Assembly (NCBI RefSeq): GCF_904846215.1
Contig: NZ_CAJGZK010000004.1
Location: forward strand, 1 to 64,000
Source: Psychrobacter glacincola
GTDB lineage: Bacteria > Pseudomonadota > Gammaproteobacteria > Pseudomonadales > Moraxellaceae
Length of the DNA stretch: 64,000 bases
Reading direction: 5' to 3'
Positions 17,090 through 26,530 of this stretch are shown in pieces. The notes under the pieces are model-generated. The model searched no databases. It saw only the letters and a program-made list of their open reading frames with translations, and was not told where the DNA came from. The position numbers and the translations under genes were made by a program. Within the stretch, counting starts at the first letter, position 1, and each line of letters starts with the position of its first letter.

Positions 17090-17764
17090 CTACTTTAAAT
17101 GATTATTTTCTAGATTCGCTAAAAACGCTGCAAAACCTTTTGTCGCCCGAGCTTGCAAGCGGCTACTGGTCTGTACACGAACGCGATTGCTCCAAGTGAT
17201 GGCATAGCCTTGATCTTCAAACCTTTTAACCAAATCCACATCTTCATGGCATGGCAAATGCGCAAAGCCGTCAACAGCCAGATAAGCTGCACTGCTAAAG
17301 CTTAAATTTGCCCCATGAATATGACGATGTCCCATTCTATCTTGGTAATGAGCAATATAATCTTCGCGCGTTTGCGGCGTCAAATGAGCCCAGCTATCAA
17401 CGTCTACCACGCCGCAAATCATATCAATCGGCTGCTGGGAAATATGTTCAATCTGCTGTAACAACCAATCCATAGGAACTGTTGAGTCAGCGTCTGTACA
17501 GGCAAGCCATGTTACACCATTTGTAATCGCATGACGAATGCCCATGTCTCTCACTTGTCCCACACAATGATAGTCACAGCATAGGTAGTCAACACCCTCG
17601 GCTTTGACGATGGACTGCGTATCATCGGTGCAGCTATCCAACACCACTAATATAGATGCCTTAATCGTTAAGGGTAATTGCTCGATAGCGGTCTGCACTG
17701 ATGCCAAGCACTGAGCGATAGTCATCGCCTCGTTATGAGCTGGAATCACAATACCGATTTTCAT
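17090..17764 (-). CDS. Family 2-type glycosyltransferase
   Basis: A 224-residue GT-A fold glycosyltransferase with no membrane helix. It opens with MKIGIVIPAHNEAMTIAQCL, shows LVVLDSCTDDT for the nucleotide site and TDADSTVP as the DxD-like metal motif near residue 93, and has GANLSFSS and the acceptor-side CHEDVDL motif. The ATG at 17764 is chosen because it overlaps the stop of the upstream methyltransferase in an ATGA, while the ATG at 17809 would add 15 residues not typical of the family. It is the last gene of the six-gene ots-linked operon. The sugar and acceptor are unknown. Confidence 0.85.
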   Translation of the reverse strand: MKIGIVIPAHNEAMTIAQCLASVQTAIEQLPLTIKASILVVLDSCTDDTQSIVKAEGVDYLCCDYHCVGQVRDMGIRHAITNGVTWLACTDADSTVPMDWLLQQIEHISQQPIDMICGVVDVDSWAHLTPQTREDYIAHYQDRMGHRHIHGANLSFSSAAYLAVDGFAHLPCHEDVDLVKRFEDQGYAITWSNRVRVQTSSRLQARATKGFAAFLANLENNHLK

Positions 17765-18558
17765 ATCAGGTTTTCTTGCATAGCGACTGAATCTGTAGAA
17801 CGTTGCCAAGTGTCTAATAGGAAATCTCTGTCTATCAGTTGGCTTTGATGAGTGAACGCAATTTGACGCTTGTCATTATTTTCGGCATTAAAAGCATGGT
17901 ATAAGCGCTGATGCACGGTCTCACCTGTCATGGAAAAGTCATCAATAGCATAGCGCCAATGACAGCACAGTAATGTACCGCCTATAGCAAGGTTTTGCTG
18001 AGTCCAAGTGATTACCGTGTCAATATCATTGGGTGATAAATAATATAAAATCTCACTAATGACAATTAAATCAAAGGGCGACTCTCTAGTAGGCGTATCA
18101 CTCGATAAAGGATAAGTGTCCAAAAGGGCATTTTCTAAAGTCAATAATCTATTAGGGATCACACCTTGAATGACCTTAACATGAGGTAATCCTGACAAGC
18201 GCGCTTTGGCAAGTTGCACCGCCTGATGATTGCCATCAATACTGACCAAAGCCTGACAACGTTGAGCCAATAGTTCACTCAGCATACCGTTACCGCAGCC
18301 TAACTCAATACCATACTTATATTGAGATTGCGGCAGTATCGCTAGACACATATCACGTTTTCGTTTTTCATACCAACGAGTTTGATACTGCCATGGGTCG
18401 CTATTGCCATTATATAACGCATCAAAATAAGATTCTAAATAAGCAGCTGATTGGTTACTAATAGCAGTACCGCCAGCTGAGACAGTTTTAGAATACTCTA
18501 AACTATCGACTAAGTTACCGGTATCTATTGGTGGCTTAGGTTTAGGGGTGTGACTCAT
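17761..18558 (-). CDS. SAM-dependent methyltransferase (NodS-like)
   Basis: A 265-residue class I methyltransferase. DPWQYQTRWYEKRKRDM near residue 55 and the SAM-binding glycine motif GIELGCGNGMLSELLA are as in NodS-type N-methyltransferases, followed by DLIVISEILYYLSP for motif IV. The start at 18558 (MSHTPKPKPP) is preferred over the in-frame ATG at 18675, which would lie deep inside the upstream gene. It overlaps the deacetylase gene by 17 bases and the glycosyltransferase by 4, so translational coupling is likely. In the pathway it may methylate an amine set free by the PIG-L deacetylase (inference). Confidence 0.85.
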   Translation of the reverse strand: MSHTPKPKPPIDTGNLVDSLEYSKTVSAGGTAISNQSAAYLESYFDALYNGNSDPWQYQTRWYEKRKRDMCLAILPQSQYKYGIELGCGNGMLSELLAQRCQALVSIDGNHQAVQLAKARLSGLPHVKVIQGVIPNRLLTLENALLDTYPLSSDTPTRESPFDLIVISEILYYLSPNDIDTVITWTQQNLAIGGTLLCCHWRYAIDDFSMTGETVHQRLYHAFNAENNDKRQIAFTHQSQLIDRDFLLDTWQRSTDSVAMQENLI

Positions 18559-19420
18559 ATAAATAAACCTCCCAAGGTTGGCTGATTCTAGCAATCGCTT
18601 GCGCGGATAAAATCGGTGGGCTGCCCGTACTTTCATCAATAGTAATTTGACTCTCAAAGCACGAGATGGCTGCAATCTTACGTCTTAACTGCTCGTTAGT
18701 TAAATCAAGTCTTATAGCTTGGTGCCAAGGAATACGGCTATCAGCAGGTTTTGCCCAATGCCATGCCCAAATTAATACTTGATAACAGGCTAAATGATGC
18801 TGCTTAGCAAATGAGGCAACCACTTGCCCGGTTGCCTCGTGGTCGGGATGCCCATCGCGCATAAAAGTGGTTATTAAAATATCGTCAGCTTGGATAATAG
18901 AGGTTAATTTTTGCTGAAATTGCTCTTGTTGGGTAAAAACTTCGCCATCTGCTAAGTTTAAAGCAACAGTCGTGACCTGATGAGCCACACCCAGTATCTC
19001 TAATGCTTGCATACTCTCTTGCGGACGAATGGTATTAAGTTTTTCTTGTGTATAGATTGTCGAGTTTGGATGACTTTGCGTGCCGTTCGTCACGTGAATA
19101 AGAACGATAGGATTGCCATTCGCCGTAAGTTGTTGCAACAGACCGCCACAGCCTATGATTTCATCATCAGGATGCGGGGCGAAGATGCAGACACGCTGAT
19201 GCGGGGCAAAGCTTTTTGTAATGTCAAATCGAGGCATGTCTTGCAGTCCTGACCAATTTTTCCAAGCCTCTTGACTGGTACCATCGCCTTTGATAACACG
19301 ATCACCCACAATCGGATGGTGTCCTTCATTACCTTCATTACCTTCAAAGGTAGCAGCATGCGTGACAGCGTCATCTTTGACTGTAAGCTTTATAGTCTTA
19401 CTAGATATTATAGTTGCCAT
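18542..19420 (-). CDS. PIG-L/LmbE-family deacetylase
   Basis: A 292-residue zinc-dependent deacetylase. The metal motif APHPDDE (His-Pro-Asp-Asp) at about residue 80 and the distal RDGHPDHEATG motif at about 187 are complete. PIG-L enzymes remove N-acetyl groups from sugars or sugar-linked substrates. The N-terminal 70 residues before the catalytic domain contain a short GNEGNEG tandem and seem variable. It overlaps the acyl-CoA-dehydrogenase-like gene by 13 bases and the methyltransferase by 17. The substrate is unknown; an N-acetylated aminosugar conjugate fits the neighbouring glycosyltransferase and methyltransferase. Confidence 0.87.
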   Translation of the reverse strand: MATIISSKTIKLTVKDDAVTHAATFEGNEGNEGHHPIVGDRVIKGDGTSQEAWKNWSGLQDMPRFDITKSFAPHQRVCIFAPHPDDEIIGCGGLLQQLTANGNPIVLIHVTNGTQSHPNSTIYTQEKLNTIRPQESMQALEILGVAHQVTTVALNLADGEVFTQQEQFQQKLTSIIQADDILITTFMRDGHPDHEATGQVVASFAKQHHLACYQVLIWAWHWAKPADSRIPWHQAIRLDLTNEQLRRKIAAISCFESQITIDESTGSPPILSAQAIARISQPWEVYLYESHP

Positions 19421-20496
19421 ATATTCTCCTGCCCATCGGTTAAGTCATTGGCTACAACGCTAGATAATTCGCCGATTTTCTGTAAGTCAAAAGCGCCATG
19501 GCTTTGGCGGATAAACACGGGCAGATCTGCTGATAATCTTGCAAAATGGGCATTGCGGCAAAATGGCGCTGCCCCCAATGCCTGCCCGACAACTTCCATT
19601 ACTTGGCGAGCGACTTTTTCAACTTGTGATCTCAACTGACGTATGGCAAGTTCATGGCTGAGCTGTGGCTGACTATCTATTAAATCAGCAACATGATAAA
19701 AATACTGCTGAGTGACTGCCAATGCCGTACTAACTTGACCCAGATACAGGGCTTTATAATCGTTTGGTTTTTGCTGATAGGCGCTGATTAAATAGTCTGC
19801 TAGGTAAGCCGTTGCTCCATACCAGCAAGCAGCAACCCCTGCCGCCCCATGCCAAAATCCTGCCCGTTCTAGATAGATATTTGCGGCACCAACTTGACTG
19901 ACCGTGACCTCATGGAACTGTATAGTAGCCGTATCAGTGGCTTGCATCCCCACCGCTTGCCATTCACTATTGTCACTCTCAATACCAGGTTGGTGCATAT
20001 CTACTATAAGCAGTTGCGCGTGACCATCAGTATTACGATATGTTATGAGCCCATGATCAACCACACTAGCCCCTGAACACCACGCTTTGGTACCACTGAC
20101 TTTTCCTTGTTCATAGCGTATAGGATCGGGATGACCTTCTGCTGCCCAAACTGCCCACAACCCTTGATCCGCTTTATCATAACCCACTTCATATAAAATG
20201 CTTAGCGCATCCAAGTGCGACTCAAACCATTTTGCAATTGTTAAATCAATGCTGGCAACATAAGCCAAAACCTGCCAACGTATTAATGTGCCTGAGCTTG
20301 CATCATCTGCATTGGCAATACCACTTGCGGGATGCGGGATTTGCTCGCTATAAGTGATTAAGGTTTTTAAAATATCATGACGTAATTTGTCAGTTAAGCT
20401 AAGCGTCCTACTGGTTTGATTATCAGCACGTATGATATTTTCTATACTGGCTTTTATCTCTGATAATAAAGGATTTTTTGTATTTAACAGTAGCAT
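19408..20496 (-). CDS. Acyl-CoA-dehydrogenase-like protein
   Basis: A 362-residue protein with the acyl-CoA dehydrogenase fold. It shows the central strand features (GKVSGTKAWCSGASVVDHGL corresponds to the G.K.W...A family segment) and the C-terminal helical region ending FIRQSHGAFDLQKIGE. The usual signature with MTEP.AGSD is absent and no obvious catalytic Glu could be placed, so it may be a flavin enzyme with different chemistry. Its genomic setting, with a deacetylase, methyltransferase and glycosyltransferase, argues against fatty-acid oxidation. The gene starts 18 bases after otsA ends. Confidence 0.8.
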   Translation of the reverse strand: MLLLNTKNPLLSEIKASIENIIRADNQTSRTLSLTDKLRHDILKTLITYSEQIPHPASGIANADDASSGTLIRWQVLAYVASIDLTIAKWFESHLDALSILYEVGYDKADQGLWAVWAAEGHPDPIRYEQGKVSGTKAWCSGASVVDHGLITYRNTDGHAQLLIVDMHQPGIESDNSEWQAVGMQATDTATIQFHEVTVSQVGAANIYLERAGFWHGAAGVAACWYGATAYLADYLISAYQQKPNDYKALYLGQVSTALAVTQQYFYHVADLIDSQPQLSHELAIRQLRSQVEKVARQVMEVVGQALGAAPFCRNAHFARLSADLPVFIRQSHGAFDLQKIGELSSVVANDLTDGQENIWQL

Positions 20497-20514
20497 GAAG
20501 TCTCCTAATTATTC

Positions 20515-22092
20515 TTATGAGTCGGACATTTGGACTGCGGCAGGTTTCAAGTTATCTGTTTGACGTTTTTTGCCATCATACAGACCTTCCAAAAAACGTT
20601 GCTGCCAAGCCTGTAAGTTATCTTGCTGTAGTCCTTGCAGTAACGACTGATAGCGCGACTGCCGCTCACTTAACGGCATCGTCAAAGCAATGCTTAAACC
20701 CTCTATCATGCTTTTTGGCTTATGTGGATCGATAATAACCGCGGCTTGCATTTGCTCGGCTGCCCCTGCATAACGTGAGAGCAATAACACGCCAGGATTG
20801 TCAGGGTTTTGCGCGGCAATATATTCTTTGGCAACCAAATTCATACCATCTTTAAGCGAATTGACCCAGCCGATATCACTCTGCCAAAATAGGGTCATTA
20901 ATGTCTCATGGCTTATGACGCTTTCGCAATAGTTGATAGCTTGCCAACTATTTATAGTATTCTCATTTTCAGAAATATCATTTCTACACGTGCTAAGTAA
21001 GAACTGCTGATTAATATCGTTGATAGTATATTTAACGTCATCATAGAGACGCTGATAAGCAGGCACATTTAGGCGACTAGGACAGGCAATTTGCAATAAT
21101 GTCAGCTGATTCTGATATAAAGGATTTTGCTGTAAAAAATTGCGGTATGCTGAAAAACGCTTTAACAACCCTTTTGAATAATCGATTCTATCCACCGCAA
21201 TAATCTGCTGGGCAGCAGATTTTATAGTCTTTTTATTCTGATTGGCTTTGTCATATTGCAAGGATAAGTGGCTAATTTGCTGCTGTATTCTTGTCACATT
21301 TATGCCTATTGGATATGCATCAATCCGCAAATAGTGAGGATGATTTAGACCTAAGTTAAGCATAATCTGCGTATTTTTTGACTGGGTAGAGGTGCTAAAA
21401 CCTTGCGGGGCATATAAGACGTTTATTAGCGAATCTTTTAAATAATATTGGCAAACAAAAATACAGTTGGCTCTATCTTGCTGGGTTTGTGTGCCAAGTA
21501 CATCGTAATGGGCAAGATGCGTAATGAGCTCACCGCTTTTATCAAGCGATTGCCAAAATGGTAATGAGACAAAGGGGATGTGGAAAAAAAAGCCGATACG
21601 ATTATGAACTCCTAATTGCCTACAATGATACGCCACACTTAAAAAATGATAATCATGCACCCAAATCACATCATCAGGCTCAATAATCTTCTTTAATTGC
21701 TTAGCAAAGAGGTGGTTTACCGTTTGATAGCCTGCGTAATCCTCTGGCGCTTGACTGATTAAATCAACTCGCTCGTGTAGTAGTGGCCACAGTACATTGT
21801 TGGCAAAGCCGCAGTAAAACTGCTGATACTGCTCAGTAGTAAGTGCAGTGGTCATATAAGTGATGAATGTATGCGCACACGACCCGTCAGCGTCTGCTAA
21901 AGCAGTTTGTTTGATACTACTAAATTCATTAGTATAATCATCATTATAGTGTTCGACAATTTCACCATTCCAGCCCATCCAAATGACTGATTTTCCATTT
22001 AATACGTCTTGCAGTGCTATTGCAAGTCCACCTGCCATTGGTTTGTCATCGGGAATTTTAACCCGATTAGATAAGACGATTAGGCGGCTCAT
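20515..22092 (-). CDS. otsA: Trehalose-6-phosphate synthase OtsA
   Basis: A 525-residue GT20 enzyme that joins UDP-glucose and glucose-6-phosphate to trehalose-6-phosphate in the cytosol. The N-terminal MSRLIVLSNRVKIP and GGLAIAL segments, VIWVHDYHFLSVA, FFFHIPF, the VDRIDYSKG donor-site motif and DGMNLVAKEYIAAQ near the C-terminus are all present. The start at 22092 gives the standard MSRLIVLSNR opening and an ATGA overlap with otsB, while the ATG at 22152 would add 20 unusual residues. Trehalose serves as osmo- and cold-protectant, which suits a psychrotolerant marine organism. Confidence 0.95.
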   Translation of the reverse strand: MSRLIVLSNRVKIPDDKPMAGGLAIALQDVLNGKSVIWMGWNGEIVEHYNDDYTNEFSSIKQTALADADGSCAHTFITYMTTALTTEQYQQFYCGFANNVLWPLLHERVDLISQAPEDYAGYQTVNHLFAKQLKKIIEPDDVIWVHDYHFLSVAYHCRQLGVHNRIGFFFHIPFVSLPFWQSLDKSGELITHLAHYDVLGTQTQQDRANCIFVCQYYLKDSLINVLYAPQGFSTSTQSKNTQIMLNLGLNHPHYLRIDAYPIGINVTRIQQQISHLSLQYDKANQNKKTIKSAAQQIIAVDRIDYSKGLLKRFSAYRNFLQQNPLYQNQLTLLQIACPSRLNVPAYQRLYDDVKYTINDINQQFLLSTCRNDISENENTINSWQAINYCESVISHETLMTLFWQSDIGWVNSLKDGMNLVAKEYIAAQNPDNPGVLLLSRYAGAAEQMQAAVIIDPHKPKSMIEGLSIALTMPLSERQSRYQSLLQGLQQDNLQAWQQRFLEGLYDGKKRQTDNLKPAAVQMSDS

Positions 22093-22982
22093 ATCACGCG
22101 CCTCCCTCTCACTCTCACGGTTGCTTCTACTGGCGCAGTATGTTTTTGGCAAAAGCTTAAAAAGCTATTCAGTAAAACAGTCACCTCATGAGTATTACGA
22201 ACATAATAATCGGCATGCGTGGGCTCACAACCGACCTTAATCCCCATCCCTTTTATTAACTGTGAATCGTCTTCTAGCGATTTACTTTCACCTTGCACAG
22301 CCACAAACCCTGCTTCATCGGTAATATCATCACCCATAAAAATAGGACAAAGGCTCTCACTACTTTGCATTTTTTCTAATAAGGTTAGAATGGCTGTACC
22401 TTTATTCACCCCTTTTGGCACCACCTCCCACACATATTTACCGGATTTCAATGACCAATTATTATGAGTTTTTAAGGTTTCTGCCATAATGGCATACGCC
22501 TCATCAGCCAAAGCAGGATTTTTCCGGAAATGGAGCGCAACAGAATAAGGTTTATTTTCTACAGTGAAGTCATCGAAAGGAATACAAGATTGAATAATAG
22601 ACTGCTTGATTACAGCGAGTTCCATGGTGTCAACAGATACAACGTTTGTCTGGTTAGTATCGCTACTATCATCAAAGGCTATTTCTAGTCCATGCGTTGC
22701 TGCAATCGGTAATATCAAAGGAGACAGCATTTGCCTTGCTTCAGCCAGACTACGTCCTGTCACGACAGCGATTTTTATGCCATGACTTTGTATTTTTTGT
22801 AAAAGTATTAAGGTTGAATCTGGAATGACACTGTCTTTAGGATTCATTGTAAAGTCAGCTAACGTGCCATCTATATCTAAAAACAAACAGTACTCTTGCT
22901 GATAGGATAAATAGTCAGCAAAGTTTTTTGGCGGGATATAGATAGGTCGCCTATTTATGCTGGGGCTTCTTCCTGAAGTCAC
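22089..22982 (-). CDS. otsB: Trehalose-6-phosphate phosphatase OtsB
   Basis: A 297-residue HAD-superfamily phosphatase. The nucleophile motif LFLDIDGTLADF (about residue 33), AVVTGRSL for motif II, and the closing FMGDDITDEAGF acid motif are complete. It removes phosphate from trehalose-6-phosphate. It is the first gene of the operon and overlaps otsA by 4 bases. About 520 bases upstream contain a repeat copy and the norB terminator but no gene. No stress-specific promoter could be recognised with confidence. Confidence 0.95.
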   Translation of the reverse strand: MTSGRSPSINRRPIYIPPKNFADYLSYQQEYCLFLDIDGTLADFTMNPKDSVIPDSTLILLQKIQSHGIKIAVVTGRSLAEARQMLSPLILPIAATHGLEIAFDDSSDTNQTNVVSVDTMELAVIKQSIIQSCIPFDDFTVENKPYSVALHFRKNPALADEAYAIMAETLKTHNNWSLKSGKYVWEVVPKGVNKGTAILTLLEKMQSSESLCPIFMGDDITDEAGFVAVQGESKSLEDDSQLIKGMGIKVGCEPTHADYYVRNTHEVTVLLNSFLSFCQKHTAPVEATVRVRGRRVI

Positions 22983-23240
22983 GTTGCTTCCTTTTTAATA
23001 TAGCGTCATATTTCAGACAAATATGCTCTACATTTGAAATAATTCGCCTATCAAAAGCCGTTGCGGTTTTTAATATGGACCTATAAGAAGGCGAATATTA
23101 AGCCATTGAATTTAATAAGAAGTGTGCCATAGCCACAGTAAAAATCTAGTGACCAGAGTGTGCTATTTGACGTGTGTTCTGTAACTTATTAAACACGGTT
23201 GTCATTTATAACAGGCCGCTATATATAGTATGTGTTTCAA

Positions 23241-23386
23241 CATAGTCAGTCCTAAATAAAAGAAATACAAATATTACAAGTTACTGCTGCTATCAATTTT
23301 TCTTGCTTGCTGGGCCTACGCAGACAGAGGCTGCAAATAATTAACCCTAGTAACTCTGTATCCTTTTAAAAGTGGATTAACTATAG
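23241..23386 (-). repeat. Interspersed hairpin repeat, copy 2 (arm types delta and gamma)
   Basis: It starts CATAGTCAGTCCTAAATAAA and ends AAGTGGATTAACTATAG, with the conserved core in reverse orientation (CTTGCTTGCTGGGCCTACGC then AGACAGAGGCTGCA). It lies between the otsB promoter side and the norB terminator. Confidence 0.85.
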
Positions 23387-23452
23387 CACTTAGCTTTTCA
23401 CGTAGCGATCTCATTTGTAATTCGCCGTTTCTGTAATACTCTCTATATCCAT

Positions 23453-23483
23453 AAAAAATCCCTGCTTAAAGCAGAGATTTTTT
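23453..23483 (-). terminator. Intrinsic terminator of norB
   Basis: CTGCTT and AAGCAG form the top of the stem, extended with one mismatch by AAAATC and GATTTT, and the minus strand then runs into T residues. It begins 22 bases after the norB stop codon. Confidence 0.75.
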
Positions 23484-23504
23484 TATTCTTATAATTATTA
23501 AAAT

Positions 23505-25769
23505 CTACTTTTTACTTGGCTTATAGTTGGCGTGTGATGGTCTTGCAAATGCTAACTTAGCCGTTTGTAATGCCACACATAATGCACCGATGATAAAAAT
23601 CACGTCGCCAAAGGTACGAATCCAACGCAGCCTCTGTAGGAAGTCTTGTTGCATGAACCCTTCACTACGGGCATACCACAAGCCTTCAGTCAAAGAAGCC
23701 TGAGCCTGATAAATTCCGATAGGAAGTAAACTGGTAGATATCATTAGTACCAAACCGATATTAAGTGCCCAAAAGCCAGTTTTCATTAGCTTTTCACTGA
23801 ACACATAATCTGGGCGGATATATCGCATGACCAGTAGAACAAATCCGATCGATAAGAATCCATATACCCCAAACAAGGCGGCATGAGAATGCGTTGCCGT
23901 GGTGTTCAGACCTTGTAAATAAAACAAAGATACAGGTGGGTTAATCATAAAGCCAAAAACACCCGCCCCTAACATATTCCAAAAGGCGACGGCTACGAAG
24001 CACATGATAGGCCACTTGAGCTTCTCCATCCAAATGGCTTGACGCTGCATAGACCAATGCTTATAGCCTTCATAGCCTAATACTACTAGCGGTACGACTT
24101 CTAATGCACTGAATGAGGCCCCAATAGCCATGATAGGCGTGTTCGTACCTGAGTAGTACAAGTGATGAAAAGTACCAGGCACGCCACCTAATAAAAATAA
24201 GGCAGCAGACGCAATGGACGATGCGGTAGCAATGCGCTTGCTCACCAAGCCTAAGTTATAGAAGATAAAGGCCAGAGATACAGTGGCGAAAACCTCAAAG
24301 AAGCCTTCAACCCATAAATGCACGACCCACCAGCGCCAGTATTCCATAATAGTAAGATGCGTGCGCTCACCATAGAATAAACCTGCCCCGTAGAACAAAC
24401 CCACACAAAGAACAGAAGCTACGAAGATGGTGAGTAAGTTTTTATCACCGTGTTGCTTAAAGCCATTAACACAGCCACGCATCATTAATACGAGCCAAAA
24501 GAGTATGCCGATCCACTTAAGAATTTGCCAAAAACGACCAAGGTCAATGAACTCGTAACCTTGATGACCGAACCAAAAGTTGTACTTAGCTGGCAAGATA
24601 TCTGCCAAAGCAAAATACTGACCCGCAAAAGAGCCCACGACGACCACAATTAATGCGACCCAAAGTATATCAACCCCAAGCTTTTGGTATTTAGGATCTT
24701 TACCACCGTTGATGATTGGGCTTAAAAACAGACCCGTCATTAAGAACGCAGTGGCAATCCAGAATAGCGCTGATTGAATATGCCATGTCCGTACCAGTGC
24801 ATAGGGGAAATAGTCAGAGACCGGAATACCATAGAAGTTCTGACCCTCAATAGTATAGTGAGCCACAAAACCACCGATGAAAACCTGAAATACAAATAAA
24901 GCCATGACCAATATGCCATATTTTGCGAGTGCTTTTTGTGAGGGCGTCAGTGCAATTTTGGTCAATGGATCAGCGTCAGGCGTGAGGAGATTGATGTCTT
25001 CGTCTTTATGCAAGAATGCCCAACCCCAAATTAAGAAGCCCACACCGGCGATTAAAAAAACCACACTAGCAATAGACCACATGATATTTTCAGTGGTAGG
25101 CACATTATCAATAAGGGGTTCATGAGGCCAATTGTTGGTATACGTTGCTTCAGTACCCGGGCGTTCTGTGGATGCAATCCAAGTGGTCCAAAAAAAGAAA
25201 TTGGTGAGTTTCTGTCTGTCTTCTAGATCTGGCATGGTGTTATTTTTCATTGCAAAGCTTTCACGCGATGTTTGCAATGATGGCTCGTTACCATATAGAC
25301 CTATATAGTAAGGCGCAATTTTAGTCATCGCAGCGATACGAGTCGCTGACAAAACCACTTGAGCTTTATCGTTGACGGTGCTTTTTCGATATTCTTTTTT
25401 TAGCTGAGCGTTCAATACGGCTTGCTGGTCATCATTGAGAGACTCAAAATCACTGCCATAGAGTTCTTGCCCTCTGATATCAAGCCAAGCGACGAGCTCG
25501 CGATGTAGCCAGTCGGCTGTCCAGTCAGGTGCTTGATAGGCACCATGACCAAGCACAGACCCCAACTGCTGACCACCCGTACGTTGCCAAGCAGACTGAC
25601 CGTCTAAGATATCGTCTTTGGTAAGAATGACTTGACCATTAGTATCAATAAACTGCTCAGGAATAGGAGGTGCCGTACGATAAATCTCGACCCCGCCCCA
25701 ACCTAATAAGGTAAAAGTGACGAGAATAATAGCTACTAAGCCAAACCAGTATTTTTTGTACTCACCCAT
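23505..25769 (-). CDS. norB: Quinol-dependent nitric oxide reductase (qNor)
   Basis: A 754-residue single-chain NO reductase. An N-terminal extension of about 220 residues (the cytochrome-c-like domain without haem motif, with GGQQLGSVLGHGAYQAPDW) precedes a 12-helix haem-copper-oxidase core with histidines in FGVYGFLS-type and HLWVEGFFEVFAT segments, as well as GVPGTFHHLYYSGTNTP. This is the qNor (NorZ) form that takes electrons directly from quinol, so no norC is needed and none is present. It detoxifies NO to N2O at the inner membrane. An NsrR-like palindrome lies upstream. Confidence 0.95.
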   Translation of the reverse strand: MGEYKKYWFGLVAIILVTFTLLGWGGVEIYRTAPPIPEQFIDTNGQVILTKDDILDGQSAWQRTGGQQLGSVLGHGAYQAPDWTADWLHRELVAWLDIRGQELYGSDFESLNDDQQAVLNAQLKKEYRKSTVNDKAQVVLSATRIAAMTKIAPYYIGLYGNEPSLQTSRESFAMKNNTMPDLEDRQKLTNFFFWTTWIASTERPGTEATYTNNWPHEPLIDNVPTTENIMWSIASVVFLIAGVGFLIWGWAFLHKDEDINLLTPDADPLTKIALTPSQKALAKYGILVMALFVFQVFIGGFVAHYTIEGQNFYGIPVSDYFPYALVRTWHIQSALFWIATAFLMTGLFLSPIINGGKDPKYQKLGVDILWVALIVVVVGSFAGQYFALADILPAKYNFWFGHQGYEFIDLGRFWQILKWIGILFWLVLMMRGCVNGFKQHGDKNLLTIFVASVLCVGLFYGAGLFYGERTHLTIMEYWRWWVVHLWVEGFFEVFATVSLAFIFYNLGLVSKRIATASSIASAALFLLGGVPGTFHHLYYSGTNTPIMAIGASFSALEVVPLVVLGYEGYKHWSMQRQAIWMEKLKWPIMCFVAVAFWNMLGAGVFGFMINPPVSLFYLQGLNTTATHSHAALFGVYGFLSIGFVLLVMRYIRPDYVFSEKLMKTGFWALNIGLVLMISTSLLPIGIYQAQASLTEGLWYARSEGFMQQDFLQRLRWIRTFGDVIFIIGALCVALQTAKLAFARPSHANYKPSKK

Positions 25770-25806
25770 TTGCCGCTCCTATTGCGAAACAAAGGCAGAT
25801 AATAAC

Positions 25807-25835
25807 TTAAAGATATATTTTAAATGAATCTTTAA
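25807..25835. promoter_or_regulatory. NsrR-like operator upstream of norB
   Basis: TTAAAGATATATTT (25807-25820), one central T, then AAATGAATCTTTAA (25822-25835): 12 of 14 positions are symmetric. It closely matches the NsrR pattern AAGATGYATTT-N-AAATRCATCTT. Its position 38 bases before the start codon would allow repression that is relieved by NO. Confidence 0.75.
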
Positions 25836-26318
25836 GGATACTATAACACCTATAATGCATTATAAAATGACGCTGAAAACGATTGAAACCCGCTGCTGTC
25901 GATATGACGCATGGTTCCAATACTCATCCCATCATACGAATTGCTTCTTTTGAGTTAAGAATAATATCTCTGATATTTTGAAAATCACAGAAATCTATAA
26001 AATATCTTTAGATTAACTTAAATATAGCCCTTATTGTATCATTGATTTAATCATTAGGTTCAGTCTTAATTTAATTTAATTTCGTGCATACTCAACAGTC
26101 ATGTCTAGCGCTTTAGTACCGCCTTCGTTGTAAACGAGATTTCACTGATTTCAGTTGCGAATATGACGCTACTTTGTAAATTCCAAAGCATCATCTATTG
26201 TTATTAATATATTTCCGAATAACGCTACGCTCAATATTTAGAGTCTTATTCTTAAATTTGATGCTTCTCTCTCTAAACTTTATTTTCTCCGCTAAAAGTG
26301 TTACTGATCTAGTACTAT

Positions 26319-26457
26319 CTATAGTTAAAATATCTCAAAAACGCTACAGTGCTGCTGGTATAAATTTTTTGCAGCCTCTGTCTGCGTAGGCACAGCAAGC
26401 AAGAAAAATTAATATCAGCAGCACTTGATGTATCGATATTACTTTTCCCTGACTATA
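26319..26457 (+). repeat. Interspersed hairpin repeat, copy 3 (arm types alpha and beta)
   Basis: Begins CTATAGTTAAAATATCTC and ends TTTTCCCTGACTATAT, with the core GCAGCCTCTGTCTGCGTAGG and GCAAGCAAGAAAAATT. The inner arms GTGCTGCTGGTAT and ATATCAGCAGCAC are complementary. Confidence 0.88.
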
Positions 26458-26530
26458 TATATGGCGATCTCTATTGGCTGAGAAATTAGTATATAGTTAA
26501 GTATAGCTATAAATTCTATAAAAAGCGGAT

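Noticed and set aside
26198..26389. 63-codon open frame overlapping repeat copy 3
   Set aside because: It reads into the interspersed repeat and has no homology signal.
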